A DNA stretch of 64,000 nucleotides, from assembly GCF_024055575.1 (NCBI RefSeq), contig NZ_JAMXOE010000005.1, positions 1 through 64,000 on the forward strand, written 5' to 3'. Position numbers and translations under genes: made by a program. Positions 52,037 through 60,669 of this stretch are shown piece by piece (position 1 is the stretch's first letter; the number at the start of each line of letters is the position of its first letter). Source of the stretch: Mucilaginibacter flavidus. Its GTDB lineage: Bacteria > Bacteroidota > Bacteroidia > Sphingobacteriales > Sphingobacteriaceae. The notes below the pieces were generated by a model. It was not told the origin of the DNA and ran no database searches. It saw nothing but the letters and a program-made list of their open reading frames with translations.

Positions 52037-53308
52037 ATGAAGATTTTCTACAAGTTTTTTTCGCTAGCATTTCTTTTGCCATTTTTTTCGTTGGCACAAA
52101 GTAATTATAAACCCGGATTTGTTGTTAATCTGAAAGGAGATACATTGCGCGGATTTATTGATTACCGCGAATGGAGTAGTAACCCGAAAACAATATCATT
52201 TAAACCGGCGTTAAACGATGCAAAAAGCACAAAATACACCCCGGCCGATATCGCTTTTTTTACTATAAATAACATAGATGCCTATCAAAAGTATAAAGGG
52301 CCAGTAAGCATAGACGTTGTAAACACCGACCATTTAACCACCGGAAAGGACACAAGCATTAAAATAACCGATGTATTTTTGAGGATATTACAAAAAGGTA
52401 AAAATGTGGCGCTTTATAGCTATACTGATGATTTGAAGGCTCGTTATTTTATAGGTGACGGCCCCGGTTTTGCGCCAAAGGAATTGGTATACCGTATTTA
52501 TGAAGCTAACGATGCCAACGGCAACGGAAAAACCTTTACTGATGAAACTTACCTGAAGCAGTTAAATACCCTGGCCATAAAATATGGTGCTTTAAATGAT
52601 GACCTGGCTTCTACACTACAAAAGGCCGATTATCAAAAACCGGCGCTGATGGTTATTGTAAGCAAAATAAATAACATTACGCAGCAAGAGTTTAAGGCCA
52701 AATACGACGACAAGGGCAATGATTATTTTTATGGGGGAGTTGGCTTAACCATTGCCACTACTACTCCCTCGGAAGGCGGCACTTATAAGGAAGCTGGCGG
52801 CAGACCGTATACTTCTATTTTACCTGCGGTTAAATTTGGCATAAACGTTTTTGCAAGCCCCAACAGCGAACGGCTTTCGTTCCGTTTTGAGTTGTCGGCC
52901 GCGCTGATAAAATATACTTCAACCTACGACAATAAGTTTTCGCCATATGTGAACATCACTTATGGCTACACCAACTTAGCTATCGCGATCTCGCCACAGA
53001 TTATATACAACTTCTATAATGGCGACAATGTTAAGATATTTGCGGGTGGCGGTATTGAAATATCAAAGTACACTTATTTTAGCCGGGAGTATAAAAACAA
53101 TAAAGATGGCAGCCAAGTGCCAACATCAGCTAACCCGTTCAGTCAAAATAGCTTCAGTTTGCCAGTGATGCTTAAAGCAGGGGTATCAATAAACAAGAAA
53201 ATTGAGATTTATGCAGACTACTTACTCGCCGGGCCAGTGTCTGACGATTATGTATTTCGGTTAAACACAAGTTCGGTGCAGATGGGATTTAATTATAAAT
53301 TTAAGTAG
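52037..53308 (+). CDS. Outer-membrane beta-barrel protein, function unknown
   Basis: 423 residues with a signal peptide (FYKFFSLAFLLPFFSLAQ). The N-terminal domain GFVVNLKGDTLRGFIDYREWSS with YTPADIAFFTI is a conserved Bacteroidota module of unknown role. The second half is strand-rich and alternates hydrophobic residues (VGLTIATTTP, KFGINVFASPN, AIAISPQIIYNFYNG), ending SVQMGFNYKFK, with aromatic residues in the terminal strand, typical of outer-membrane barrels. Neighbour genes give no function. Confidence 0.75.
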   Translation: MKIFYKFFSLAFLLPFFSLAQSNYKPGFVVNLKGDTLRGFIDYREWSSNPKTISFKPALNDAKSTKYTPADIAFFTINNIDAYQKYKGPVSIDVVNTDHLTTGKDTSIKITDVFLRILQKGKNVALYSYTDDLKARYFIGDGPGFAPKELVYRIYEANDANGNGKTFTDETYLKQLNTLAIKYGALNDDLASTLQKADYQKPALMVIVSKINNITQQEFKAKYDDKGNDYFYGGVGLTIATTTPSEGGTYKEAGGRPYTSILPAVKFGINVFASPNSERLSFRFELSAALIKYTSTYDNKFSPYVNITYGYTNLAIAISPQIIYNFYNGDNVKIFAGGGIEISKYTYFSREYKNNKDGSQVPTSANPFSQNSFSLPVMLKAGVSINKKIEIYADYLLAGPVSDDYVFRLNTSSVQMGFNYKFK

Positions 53309-53323
53309 GGGATTCGTGGTTCC

Positions 53324-55438
53324 CTATTTGAGCAGATTATACGCCAGCAAACTCGCTGCATAAGCCAGAACTGTCATATAAGCAAATTGTATAGCCGGCC
53401 AGCGCCAATTTTTAGTTTCGCGGTAAACTACGGCCACGGTGCTGGCACACTGCATGGCAAACGCGTAAAACATCATTAACGAGAAAGCCACCGCCAGAGA
53501 AAACACCGGTTTGCCTGTCTCCGGATTTTTAGCTGAGCCCATCTTTTTTTGTACCGATTCTATTTTTTCAGCATTGCCGTCAACGCTGTAAATGGTGGCC
53601 ATGGTGCCTACAAATACCTCGCGGGCGGCAAATGAGGTTATAAGTGCTATACCAATTTTCCAATCAAACCCCAATGGCCTGATAGCTGGTTCTATAAAAT
53701 GTCCCAATGCCCCGGCATAAGAGTTTTCCAGCTTTTCGGAGTTAATAGCCCGGGTAAGATCATCAGGTTTTAGTTTTTGAGCGTATTGTGGCTGTTTATA
53801 CTTTTGTTCGATTTTTGCAAAGCGGTCGCCCGGACCGTAAGATGCCAGCACCCAAAGAATGACAGACACAGCGATAATTACTTTACCGGCTTGCAATACG
53901 AAAGCTTTCGATCGGTCATACATGCTGTAGGCAACATTGTTCCAGCGGGGCATGCGGTACACCGGCAGTTCCATAATAAAATAGCCGCGTTCCCGCCCTT
54001 TTAATATCAGCTTAAAGGCAAACGCTACCACTACTGCGGATATGAGGCTGAATATATACATGCCAGTTAATGCTAATCCCTGCAGATTAAATACCCACCA
54101 AAAATTGCGGTTAGGTACTACTAACCCAATAAGCAGTACATAAATAGGCAACCGTGCCGAACAGGTAACCAACGGGGTAACCATAATAGTTATCATCCTG
54201 TCCTTCCAGTTCTCGATTGTACGGGTGCTCATGATTGAGGGCACGGCACAGGCAAAGCCACCAATAAGCGGCACTACCGATTTGCCGTTTAGGCCAACCT
54301 TACGCATCAGCTTATCCATCATAAACGTAACGCGTGACATGTACCCCGTATCTTCAAGTATGGATATAAAAGCAAATAGGATAGCTATTTGGGGGATAAA
54401 TACCATTACCCCGCTCAAGCCGCCCAGCACACCATCGACAACCAATCCTGTTAAAGGGCCGGCCGGTAAAACCTGGTGCAGGGAGTTTTGGGCCCAGGCA
54501 AACAGGTCGCCAATTTTTTCCATCGGGTAGGCCGACCATGAAAAAATAGACTGGAACATAAATAATAATATCCCCAGGAAAATAAACAAGCCGAATACCC
54601 GGTGGGTAAGCACCTTGTCAATTTTATTACTTACGGTTTCGTCCTTTGCGGTTTCCGGTATTTTAACCGTGTCGTACAACAGGTCATTAATAAAGCTGTA
54701 ACGGGCAATGGTTTCTGCACCCTGCGCTTTTTGCGAGTGGAACGAAAATTCCTTTTCAAGCTCCTCAATCCGGTCGCTTTGCTGTGGCGTTAAAAACTTT
54801 ACGGTTTCGTGCTGATGGGCAAGTTGCAGGGCGAAGTACGGATTATCAAGTTTTAACTCTTCGCTTATTTGAGCTATTAACTGCGGCGCAATAGCTTCTA
54901 CATCAATCGACGGTTCCTGCAATGCAATTTTATTGGCAAAGCCGATTGCTGCTTTTAGTTTGTCGATGCCTTCCACCTTGCGCGCCGAAATGGGGATCAC
55001 AGGCACACCGAGCTTCTTTGCAAATAAATCAATATCGATAGTTATCCCTGCCTTTTTCGACAGGTCTATCATATTTAACGCAACGATAACCGGTATTTTA
55101 AGGTCGGCCACCTGGCTGTAGAGCAGTAAATTACGTTTGAGGTTAGTTGCATCAATAATTACAACAACCAAATCGGGTGTGTGGGTATTTGCCTTATCGG
55201 CCAATACAGAAAATACAATAGATTCGTCCTGGCTTTTCGGATAAAGACTATAAGTGCCCGGAAGATCAATTATTTCGGCGGTGCGGCCATCAGGCAGGGT
55301 GCAAACGCCGGTTTTTTTATCAACCGTAACCCCTGGAAAATTTCCAATTTTTTGATTTAAACCGGTTAGTGTATTAAAAAGAGTTGACTTACCGGTGTTG
55401 GGGTTTCCTACTAGCGCAACTCTTATATCGGCCTTCAA
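53324..55438 (-). CDS. feoB: Ferrous iron transport protein B
   Basis: Inner-membrane Fe(II) transporter with an N-terminal GTPase. 704 residues: G1 VGNPNTGKSTLFNTLTG, G3 DLPGTYSLYP, G4 NMID, then a helical spacer and the membrane domain. The two Gate motifs are present: PLIGGFACAVPSIMSTRTI with LVTCSARLPIYVLL, and FAMQCASTVAVVYRET. It is 11 bp downstream of feoA, in the same transcript; no feoC is seen. Iron regulation is likely but no Fur box was identified. Confidence 0.96.
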   Translation of the reverse strand: MKADIRVALVGNPNTGKSTLFNTLTGLNQKIGNFPGVTVDKKTGVCTLPDGRTAEIIDLPGTYSLYPKSQDESIVFSVLADKANTHTPDLVVVIIDATNLKRNLLLYSQVADLKIPVIVALNMIDLSKKAGITIDIDLFAKKLGVPVIPISARKVEGIDKLKAAIGFANKIALQEPSIDVEAIAPQLIAQISEELKLDNPYFALQLAHQHETVKFLTPQQSDRIEELEKEFSFHSQKAQGAETIARYSFINDLLYDTVKIPETAKDETVSNKIDKVLTHRVFGLFIFLGILLFMFQSIFSWSAYPMEKIGDLFAWAQNSLHQVLPAGPLTGLVVDGVLGGLSGVMVFIPQIAILFAFISILEDTGYMSRVTFMMDKLMRKVGLNGKSVVPLIGGFACAVPSIMSTRTIENWKDRMITIMVTPLVTCSARLPIYVLLIGLVVPNRNFWWVFNLQGLALTGMYIFSLISAVVVAFAFKLILKGRERGYFIMELPVYRMPRWNNVAYSMYDRSKAFVLQAGKVIIAVSVILWVLASYGPGDRFAKIEQKYKQPQYAQKLKPDDLTRAINSEKLENSYAGALGHFIEPAIRPLGFDWKIGIALITSFAAREVFVGTMATIYSVDGNAEKIESVQKKMGSAKNPETGKPVFSLAVAFSLMMFYAFAMQCASTVAVVYRETKNWRWPAIQFAYMTVLAYAASLLAYNLLK

Positions 55439-55449
55439 TGGTTAAAGTG

Positions 55450-55665
55450 CTACTGCAAAATAATAGTCGACGCTTCAAATTTGCGGAGGCTGAGCTGATA
55501 ACCCGACACGTTGATAGCAATTGGGTCGCCAAGGGGCGCAACGCGCGATACGGTAACTGACTCGCCGGGCAAGCAACCCATTTCCATTAATTTAACCGAC
55601 ATTTCAAGGTCAGTAAACTCTTTTACAATTCCAATTTCACCGGGTACAAGTTCTGAAAGCGTCAT
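55450..55665 (-). CDS. feoA: Ferrous iron transport protein A
   Basis: 71 residues, a small SH3-like protein: TLSELVPGEIGIVKEFTDLEM, LMEMGCLPGESVTVSRVAPLGDPIAINVSGYQLSLRKFEA. It supports FeoB function. A TTTG-N20-TACATTTG promoter lies upstream on the minus strand (55718-55687). Confidence 0.95.
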   Translation of the reverse strand: MTLSELVPGEIGIVKEFTDLEMSVKLMEMGCLPGESVTVSRVAPLGDPIAINVSGYQLSLRKFEASTIILQ

Positions 55666-55686
55666 ATCTTTATTTAAAACTTAGGT

Positions 55687-55718
55687 CAAATGTAAAGCTT
55701 ATTTAAATTAAATCCAAA
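55687..55718 (-). promoter_or_regulatory. Promoter of feoAB
   Basis: On the minus strand TTTG (55718-55715), 20 nt, TACATTTG (55694-55687) matches the Bacteroidota consensus. The leader before the feoA ATG (55665) would be about 16-18 nt. Confidence 0.6.
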
Positions 55719-55921
55719 TAAGGAATGGCAAAATTTACATCATGCTGTTAGTTTTACGAAAATGTGCCTGAAATAGTTTTCAGTACCCGTTTTTACTTAA
55801 TAATAATTACACCAGGGGTTGTTTTGGTGGGTGCTTCAGCTTTTGCGGTAAAAGGACCCCTAAAACGAGCAGGGAGTAGTTGGGGAGTGAAATTTCGTTT
55901 TAGAGGCTGACAATTAGCCAA

Positions 55922-56062
55922 TTAAACCCTTGCTGTCTTTGGAGGAACCGTATGGTTTACTTTCCCGAAGGTGGGGCAACCGCAACCCTTATGGAATATA
56001 CCGCATGAGGAAAGAGCCAGTAACCCAAAGAGCGCTAAAAAGATGAGTTTATTTTTTTTCAT
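55922..56062 (-). CDS. 46-residue cysteine-rich lipoprotein
   Basis: ATG 56062 to TAA 55922 encodes MKKNKLIFLALFGLLALSSC and then GIFHKGCGCPTFGKVNHTVP. The lipobox LALSSC gives a lipidated Cys20 and a mature peptide of only 27 residues, with a GCGCP motif that could bind metal. The start codon lies inside the vanZ 3' end in another frame (14-nt overlap), pointing to translational coupling in a gcvH-vanZ-lipoprotein operon. I do not recognise a named family. Confidence 0.65.
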   Translation of the reverse strand: MKKNKLIFLALFGLLALSSCGIFHKGCGCPTFGKVNHTVPPKTARV

Positions 56063-56444
56063 AGCTTGTTGCTTTAAGCATTATAAAGATACTAAATGCC
56101 GCCATTAAAACCCCTATAATATCGGCGAAAAAATCGTTCCACTCGCCGCTTCGCCAGGTAAAGATATATTTTTGCAGTATTTCAATCGTTCCACCGTAAA
56201 TAACAGTAATAACAGTTAGTATCGCTATTGTCTTAACCGATAAAACGGGGGGGCTATTGCTCCTGGTATAATTAGCTGTAATAAAAACCATCATCACAAA
56301 AAACAACCCGCAATGCACCAGTTTATCAAAGCCCGGGAAAAACAAAGGCGATGCGGAAACTTCGCCCAGCTTAATACTGCAAAGTATTAAAATAAACAAG
56401 GCCCACAAAATTGCGGGCCAGTAATATTTTAAAGTAACTTTCAT
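56049..56444 (-). CDS. VanZ family membrane protein
   Basis: 131 residues with four transmembrane helices: YWPAILWALFILILCS, LVHCGLFFVMMVFITANY, TIAILTVITVIYGGTIEILQ and FFADIIGVLMAAFSIFIML. The FPGFDKLVHCGLFF and GEWNDFFADIIGVL motifs are the VanZ hallmark, a family linked to teicoplanin resistance in enterococci but of unknown role here. It overlaps the gcvH stop and the small lipoprotein start. Confidence 0.85.
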   Translation of the reverse strand: MKVTLKYYWPAILWALFILILCSIKLGEVSASPLFFPGFDKLVHCGLFFVMMVFITANYTRSNSPPVLSVKTIAILTVITVIYGGTIEILQKYIFTWRSGEWNDFFADIIGVLMAAFSIFIMLKATSYEKK

Positions 56445-56824
56445 TAAGCCCCAACAAGCGATTGGTAGCTATCGGCAGATAATAAGGCATCAACCGAAGC
56501 AGCGTCTGAAACAGTGATTTTAACCATCCAGCCTTCGCCGTACGGATCGGAGTTTACCAGTTCGGGCTGTTTATCCAGCGCTGGGTTAACCTCATTAATT
56601 GTACCGGCAACCGGCATAAAAAGGTCAGATACGGTTTTAACCGCCTCAACAGTGCCAAAAACTTCATCTTTGGCAACTTCCTTACCTAACGAATTAATAT
56701 CGATATAAACTATGTCACCAAGTTCGCGCTGTGCAAATTCGGTAATGCCTATGTATGCAACATCGCCTTCAACTCTTATCCACTCGTGGTCTTTGGTGTA
56801 CTTTAATCCTGCCGGAAATTCCAT
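56444..56824 (-). CDS. gcvH: Glycine cleavage system H protein
   Basis: Carries the lipoyl arm between the P, T and L proteins of the glycine cleavage complex. 126 residues. The lipoylation site is Lys63 in [18 protein letters not shown], and [16 protein letters not shown] precedes it, as expected. A TTGC-N18-TATTTTTG promoter pair lies upstream on the minus strand (about 56875-56846). vanZ begins at its stop. Confidence 0.95.
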   Translation of the reverse strand: MEFPAGLKYTKDHEWIRVEGDVAYIGITEFAQRELGDIVYIDINSLGKEVAKDEVFGTVEAVKTVSDLFMPVAGTINEVNPALDKQPELVNSDPYGEGWMVKITVSDAASVDALLSADSYQSLVGA

Positions 56825-56981
56825 GATTTTTTTGATTTAATGGGTCAAAAATAATAAAACTTTAAGCTATCGCAATAGCGAACAATTTATTAAATAAATT
56901 ACCGACATATCACCCTGTATTTTTAACAGAAACTAAACGAAGCCTGCATTGTTTATAATATCCTTAACAACACCAAAATTT

Positions 56982-57557
56982 ATGAAAAAGCTAAGCCTGT
57001 GGGTTTCGGTCATAATCATTGCCCTATCCGTTAACGCGTGTAAAAACAACAAGCACGACAGCGTGTCAAAAGCCGATAGCCTTAATAAAGTAAAAGACAC
57101 AACCAAAAGTTTAAGCATAGCTGTTGAGCGGGTTGATGCCGAATTTACTGTTAAAGCAGCCAGCGGCAGCATGACCGAAGTGGAACTTGGCAAATTGGCG
57201 CAGCAAAAGGGAGTAAGCAAGCAGGTTAAAAACTTCGGCGCAATGATGGTAACAGACCACTCAAAAATTAACGACTTTATAAAGGCCCTTGCTGTCACCA
57301 AAAATATATCCATTCCAAAAGCACCCGGCGCCCGTGAGCAAAAGGCTATCAGTAAACTCGCCGGAAAATCGGGGAAAGCGTTTGATAAAGCCTACATTAA
57401 TAGCATGATTGACGACCACAAAGCCGATATCAAATTATTTGAAACAGCTGCCAAAAAATGCCTCGATCCCGATGTAAAGTCGTTTGCAGTGAAAACATTG
57501 CCTGTTTTACAGGAGCACCTTGACGCAATCAACGCGATAAAAGACAGCATGGAATAG
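56982..57557 (+). CDS. DUF4142 domain lipoprotein
   Basis: 191 residues from ATG 56982 (MKKLSLWVSV). Lipobox LSVNAC. The DUF4142 domain is a ferritin-like helical bundle: EFTVKAASGSMTEVELGKLAQQKG, AMMVTDHSKINDFIKALA and FDKAYINSMIDDHKADIKLFETAAK, with the H and E/D residues typical of the family. Its role is unknown; members are often induced by stress. Probably periplasmic and anchored. Confidence 0.85.
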   Translation: MKKLSLWVSVIIIALSVNACKNNKHDSVSKADSLNKVKDTTKSLSIAVERVDAEFTVKAASGSMTEVELGKLAQQKGVSKQVKNFGAMMVTDHSKINDFIKALAVTKNISIPKAPGAREQKAISKLAGKSGKAFDKAYINSMIDDHKADIKLFETAAKKCLDPDVKSFAVKTLPVLQEHLDAINAIKDSME

Positions 57558-57605
57558 GGTTAAGAAGCAAGAATCAAGAGCCAAGAATAAAGTGGGCCGG
57601 GAATA
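57557..57605. repeat. CAAGAATCAAGA-type intergenic repeat, copy 4 (half)
   Basis: AAGAAGCAAGAATCAAGAGC and AAGAATAAAG follow the DUF4142 stop. Only one orientation is present. Confidence 0.45.
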
Positions 57606-57627
57606 AAGATAACGAGGGAATCGCAGC

Positions 57628-58734
57628 TTAATTAATAGTCCTGAAGATCCGGTTCCACCTTATTTTGTCGAAAAACGTACCGGCCGAATCAATGCTCATC
57701 CAGGTTATCATGGCTTTTCCTACCACGTGGTCTTCCGGCACATAGCCCCAAAAGCGTGAGTCGAGCGAGTTATGACGGTTATCGCCCATCATCCAGTAGT
57801 AGTTCATTTTGAAAGTGTAGGATTTGGCCACTTTGCCGTTTATTAAGACATCGTTCCCTTTCACATCTACCTTATTATTTTCATAAAGCTCAATTGCCCT
57901 GCGGTATAAGACCATGGTCGAGTCGTTTAGCGGAACTGTCCAGCCGCGTTTTGGCATCACCAGGGGGCCGAAGTTGTCCTGGTTCCATTTAAATTTTTCG
58001 TTATGAGGAAAAACGGTGGCATCATAGTCGCCGGGTGTCTGTACAACGGGGGTTACGCTTTTTATATTGCTAAACCCCTTCAACGTCGCAAGGCTCGATT
58101 TGGGAACCGTCATCGCATAAGTGCTGGCGTTTTGTCCCAATACTTCTATATTCAAATCTTTAAGTCCCTGGGGGTTAATATCGGTACCGTTGGTAACGAC
58201 CTCGTACGATGTTTGCGATTTTTCGGCGTTTGGCGCAGCCTTTCCATTAATATAAACCTGCCCGTTTACAATGGTCAGTATATCGCCCGGTGTAGCCTGG
58301 CAACGTTTTATAAGGTTGGTACGTGCGTCGACCGGTCTTTTATAACTTGGATCCGCTTCTTCTGGTTTATTAAAAACCACGACGTCGCCTTTTTTTATTT
58401 CAGTTAAACCCGGTAGGCGGAGGTAAGGAAGTTTAATACCATCCCAATAGGTTTTAATACTATCCTTTGTAATTGTCGATTCTAAAAACGGAACTGAAAC
58501 CGGCGTAAACGGCATCCTTGGGCCGTAGCTTATTTTACTTACAAAAAGGTAATCGCCGGTAAGCAGGGTACCTTTCATCGAGTCGGACGGAATTGCATAG
58601 GCCGAAAACAACAAACCGCGGATAATTGTAGAAGCAATTAATGCAAATAGTATCGCATCAACCCACTCGCGTGTTTTTGTTTTTTTGGGCTTAATGCCGG
58701 TGGCTTTTTTAGTAAAAGGCAGCTTCCATTTCAT
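57628..58734 (-). CDS. lepB: Signal peptidase I (copy 4)
   Basis: 368 residues, distant in sequence from the tandem set at 43.4-47.5 kb. Single N-terminal anchor (AILFALIASTIIRGLLFSAY), catalytic Ser52 in IPSDSMKGTLLTGDY and Lys in DARTNLIKRCQATPGDI, and box E GDNRHNSLDSRFWGYVP. It is monocistronic and divergent from the histidine kinase. The organism thus keeps at least four signal peptidase I genes in 15 kb. Confidence 0.92.
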   Translation of the reverse strand: MKWKLPFTKKATGIKPKKTKTREWVDAILFALIASTIIRGLLFSAYAIPSDSMKGTLLTGDYLFVSKISYGPRMPFTPVSVPFLESTITKDSIKTYWDGIKLPYLRLPGLTEIKKGDVVVFNKPEEADPSYKRPVDARTNLIKRCQATPGDILTIVNGQVYINGKAAPNAEKSQTSYEVVTNGTDINPQGLKDLNIEVLGQNASTYAMTVPKSSLATLKGFSNIKSVTPVVQTPGDYDATVFPHNEKFKWNQDNFGPLVMPKRGWTVPLNDSTMVLYRRAIELYENNKVDVKGNDVLINGKVAKSYTFKMNYYWMMGDNRHNSLDSRFWGYVPEDHVVGKAMITWMSIDSAGTFFDKIRWNRIFRTIN

Positions 58735-58881
58735 AGCAAAAGGTTTTTGTAAATGGTTTGACGCATGGGCTTCCGGTTTGTTACAAGTTCAACAGTTTAA
58801 AAACAATTTATAGACAGGCGATTTCGTCATTAAAAATTGGCGTTTGGTGTATTTAAATGGGCGATACATGCAAACCTGTTA

Positions 58882-58889
58882 TATATTTA
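58882..58889 (+). promoter_or_regulatory. -7-like box before the histidine kinase
   Basis: TATATTTA (7 of 8 positions of TAnnTTTG) ends 4 nt before ATG 58894. No TTTG element at the usual spacing. Confidence 0.3.
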
Positions 58890-58893
58890 GGCA

Positions 58894-59952
58894 ATGAAAC
58901 GGAAGTATGTAGTTTTATTGCATGTGGTTTTCTGGGTTTTATACCTGGCAAATAACGTTTCGAGCTCCATTTCGAGAGCGATACTTACCGGGCATAAAAG
59001 CGCTCCCCTTAGCTTCTCCCTGTTTACTAAATACCTGATTGTGGAAACAGGGTATATAATTATAACCTTAGCTTGTTTTTACGCCGCCTGTTTATTGGTG
59101 GCCCTGCAAATAACCGTTAAAAAAAGCTATGGCAAAGCAGCTATGTTCACCCTGCTAACAGCGCTATTTATCATCGTTTACAGGTACGCGCTGGAATATT
59201 ATTTCTTTTTGCCGGTACTTGGTTTTGATAATTACAACGGCAACGCCTGGCCTGCCGGCAGGTACATAACCAATATCCTGCTTTTTTATTTCCCCAGTTA
59301 CTTTATATACGGGCTGATGTATTTTTTTATAACCGACTGGTACAAAAACCGGCACCGGCAGCAGGAACTTGAAAAGGAAAAAGCCGCTGCTGAACTAACC
59401 TTTTTGCGGTCGCAGTTAAACCCCCACTTTTTGTTTAACAGCATTAATGATATTTACTCGCTCATTTACCAGCAGTCGGACCAGGCACCGGCTGCTTTGC
59501 TAAAACTGTCGGACATATTGCGTTATATGCTGCGCGAAGGCGGGCAGGATACCATGCCGCTGCAAAGCGAGGTTAAATACCTTGAAAATGTAATTGAACT
59601 GCAGCGCATCAGTACCAAGGGGACGGCCCGTATTAATTTTAACATTGAAGGCTACATCGGCTCCCAGGAAATAGCCACCCTGCTTTTAGTTGCTTTTGTT
59701 GAAAACGCTTTTAAACATGGTGTATTGACTGATGTACAAAACCCTGTTGACATTAGCCTTTTGGCCACCAATGACAAAATTGACTTTTACGTGCGCAATA
59801 AAAAGAATGACCATCAAAAAGATAAAACACCGGGCATCGGCTTAAACAATGTGCGCCGGCGGCTTGCATTAATTTACCCCGGAAAACACAGTCTGCTAAT
59901 TACTGAAGATGCCGGATTTTATACCGTTAATTTAACCCTGCAGGTAATATGA
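58894..59952 (+). CDS. LytS-type sensor histidine kinase
   Basis: 352 residues: four or more membrane helices in the first 150 residues, then a dimerisation/phosphoacceptor helix with RSQLNPHFLFNSINDIYSLI (His178) and an ATPase domain (LLVAFVENAFKHG, GIGLNNVRRRL). This is the His_kinase (PF06580) family with no separate HisKA domain. It is paired with the LytTR regulator; the stop overlaps its ATG by 4 nt. The signal sensed is unknown. Confidence 0.93.
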   Translation: MKRKYVVLLHVVFWVLYLANNVSSSISRAILTGHKSAPLSFSLFTKYLIVETGYIIITLACFYAACLLVALQITVKKSYGKAAMFTLLTALFIIVYRYALEYYFFLPVLGFDNYNGNAWPAGRYITNILLFYFPSYFIYGLMYFFITDWYKNRHRQQELEKEKAAAELTFLRSQLNPHFLFNSINDIYSLIYQQSDQAPAALLKLSDILRYMLREGGQDTMPLQSEVKYLENVIELQRISTKGTARINFNIEGYIGSQEIATLLLVAFVENAFKHGVLTDVQNPVDISLLATNDKIDFYVRNKKNDHQKDKTPGIGLNNVRRRLALIYPGKHSLLITEDAGFYTVNLTLQVI

Positions 59953-60668
59953 AACTAAGATGCCTGGTAGTTGACGACAAGCCTTTGGCCATTGATGTGC
60001 TGGCCGATTACACCGGCAAAGTTCCGTTTTTAGAGCTTGTTGCCACCATAACCAACCCTATTGAAGGGTTAAATATTGTACGGGAGCAAAACATCGACCT
60101 TGTTTTTTTAGATATACAGATGCCGGAACTTAACGGGATGCAGTTTATTAAAATAGCCGGCAAACAGTGCAAAATAGTGCTGACCACCGCCTATGCAGAC
60201 TACGCACTCGATGGTTACGAGCACGATGTGGTTGATTACCTGCTAAAACCTATTGCCTTTGAGCGATTTTACCGGGCAGCCGAAAAGGCATTAAATTTAT
60301 CCTTACACAAACCAACGCCAGGCAACGAAAGCCCGTTTGCCCACCATCAACCGCCACCGGAGTACTTGTTTGTAAAAACGGAACACCGCATCCAAAAAAT
60401 AAACCTGGCCGATATTTTATACGTCGAGGCGCTGCAAAATTACGTGTCGCTGAATACCACCGGCGGCCGTGTAATGAGTTTGCAGCCTTTAAAGAAAATT
60501 GAAGAACAACTACCGGGTGCAGAATTTGTTCGGGTGCATAAGTCCTATATTGTATCGCTAAGGCATATCAGTTCGGTTGAACGCAGCCGGATATTTATTG
60601 GCGATACTATTATCCCGGTTGGGGATAGCTACAGGGAAGGGTTTTATAAGTTGATAGATAAGGGGTAA
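59949..60668 (+). CDS. LytTR-family response regulator
   Basis: 239 residues: receiver domain with VVDDKPLAIDVL, phosphoacceptor Asp55 in LVFLDIQMPELNG and the Lys of LLKPIAF, then a linker and a C-terminal LytTR DNA-binding domain (ILYVEALQNYVSLNTTGGRVM, FVRVHKSYIVSLRHISSVERSRI). It works with the histidine kinase directly upstream. Target genes are unknown. Translation is coupled through ATGA. Confidence 0.93.
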   Translation: MKLRCLVVDDKPLAIDVLADYTGKVPFLELVATITNPIEGLNIVREQNIDLVFLDIQMPELNGMQFIKIAGKQCKIVLTTAYADYALDGYEHDVVDYLLKPIAFERFYRAAEKALNLSLHKPTPGNESPFAHHQPPPEYLFVKTEHRIQKINLADILYVEALQNYVSLNTTGGRVMSLQPLKKIEEQLPGAEFVRVHKSYIVSLRHISSVERSRIFIGDTIIPVGDSYREGFYKLIDKG

Positions 60669-60669
60669 A

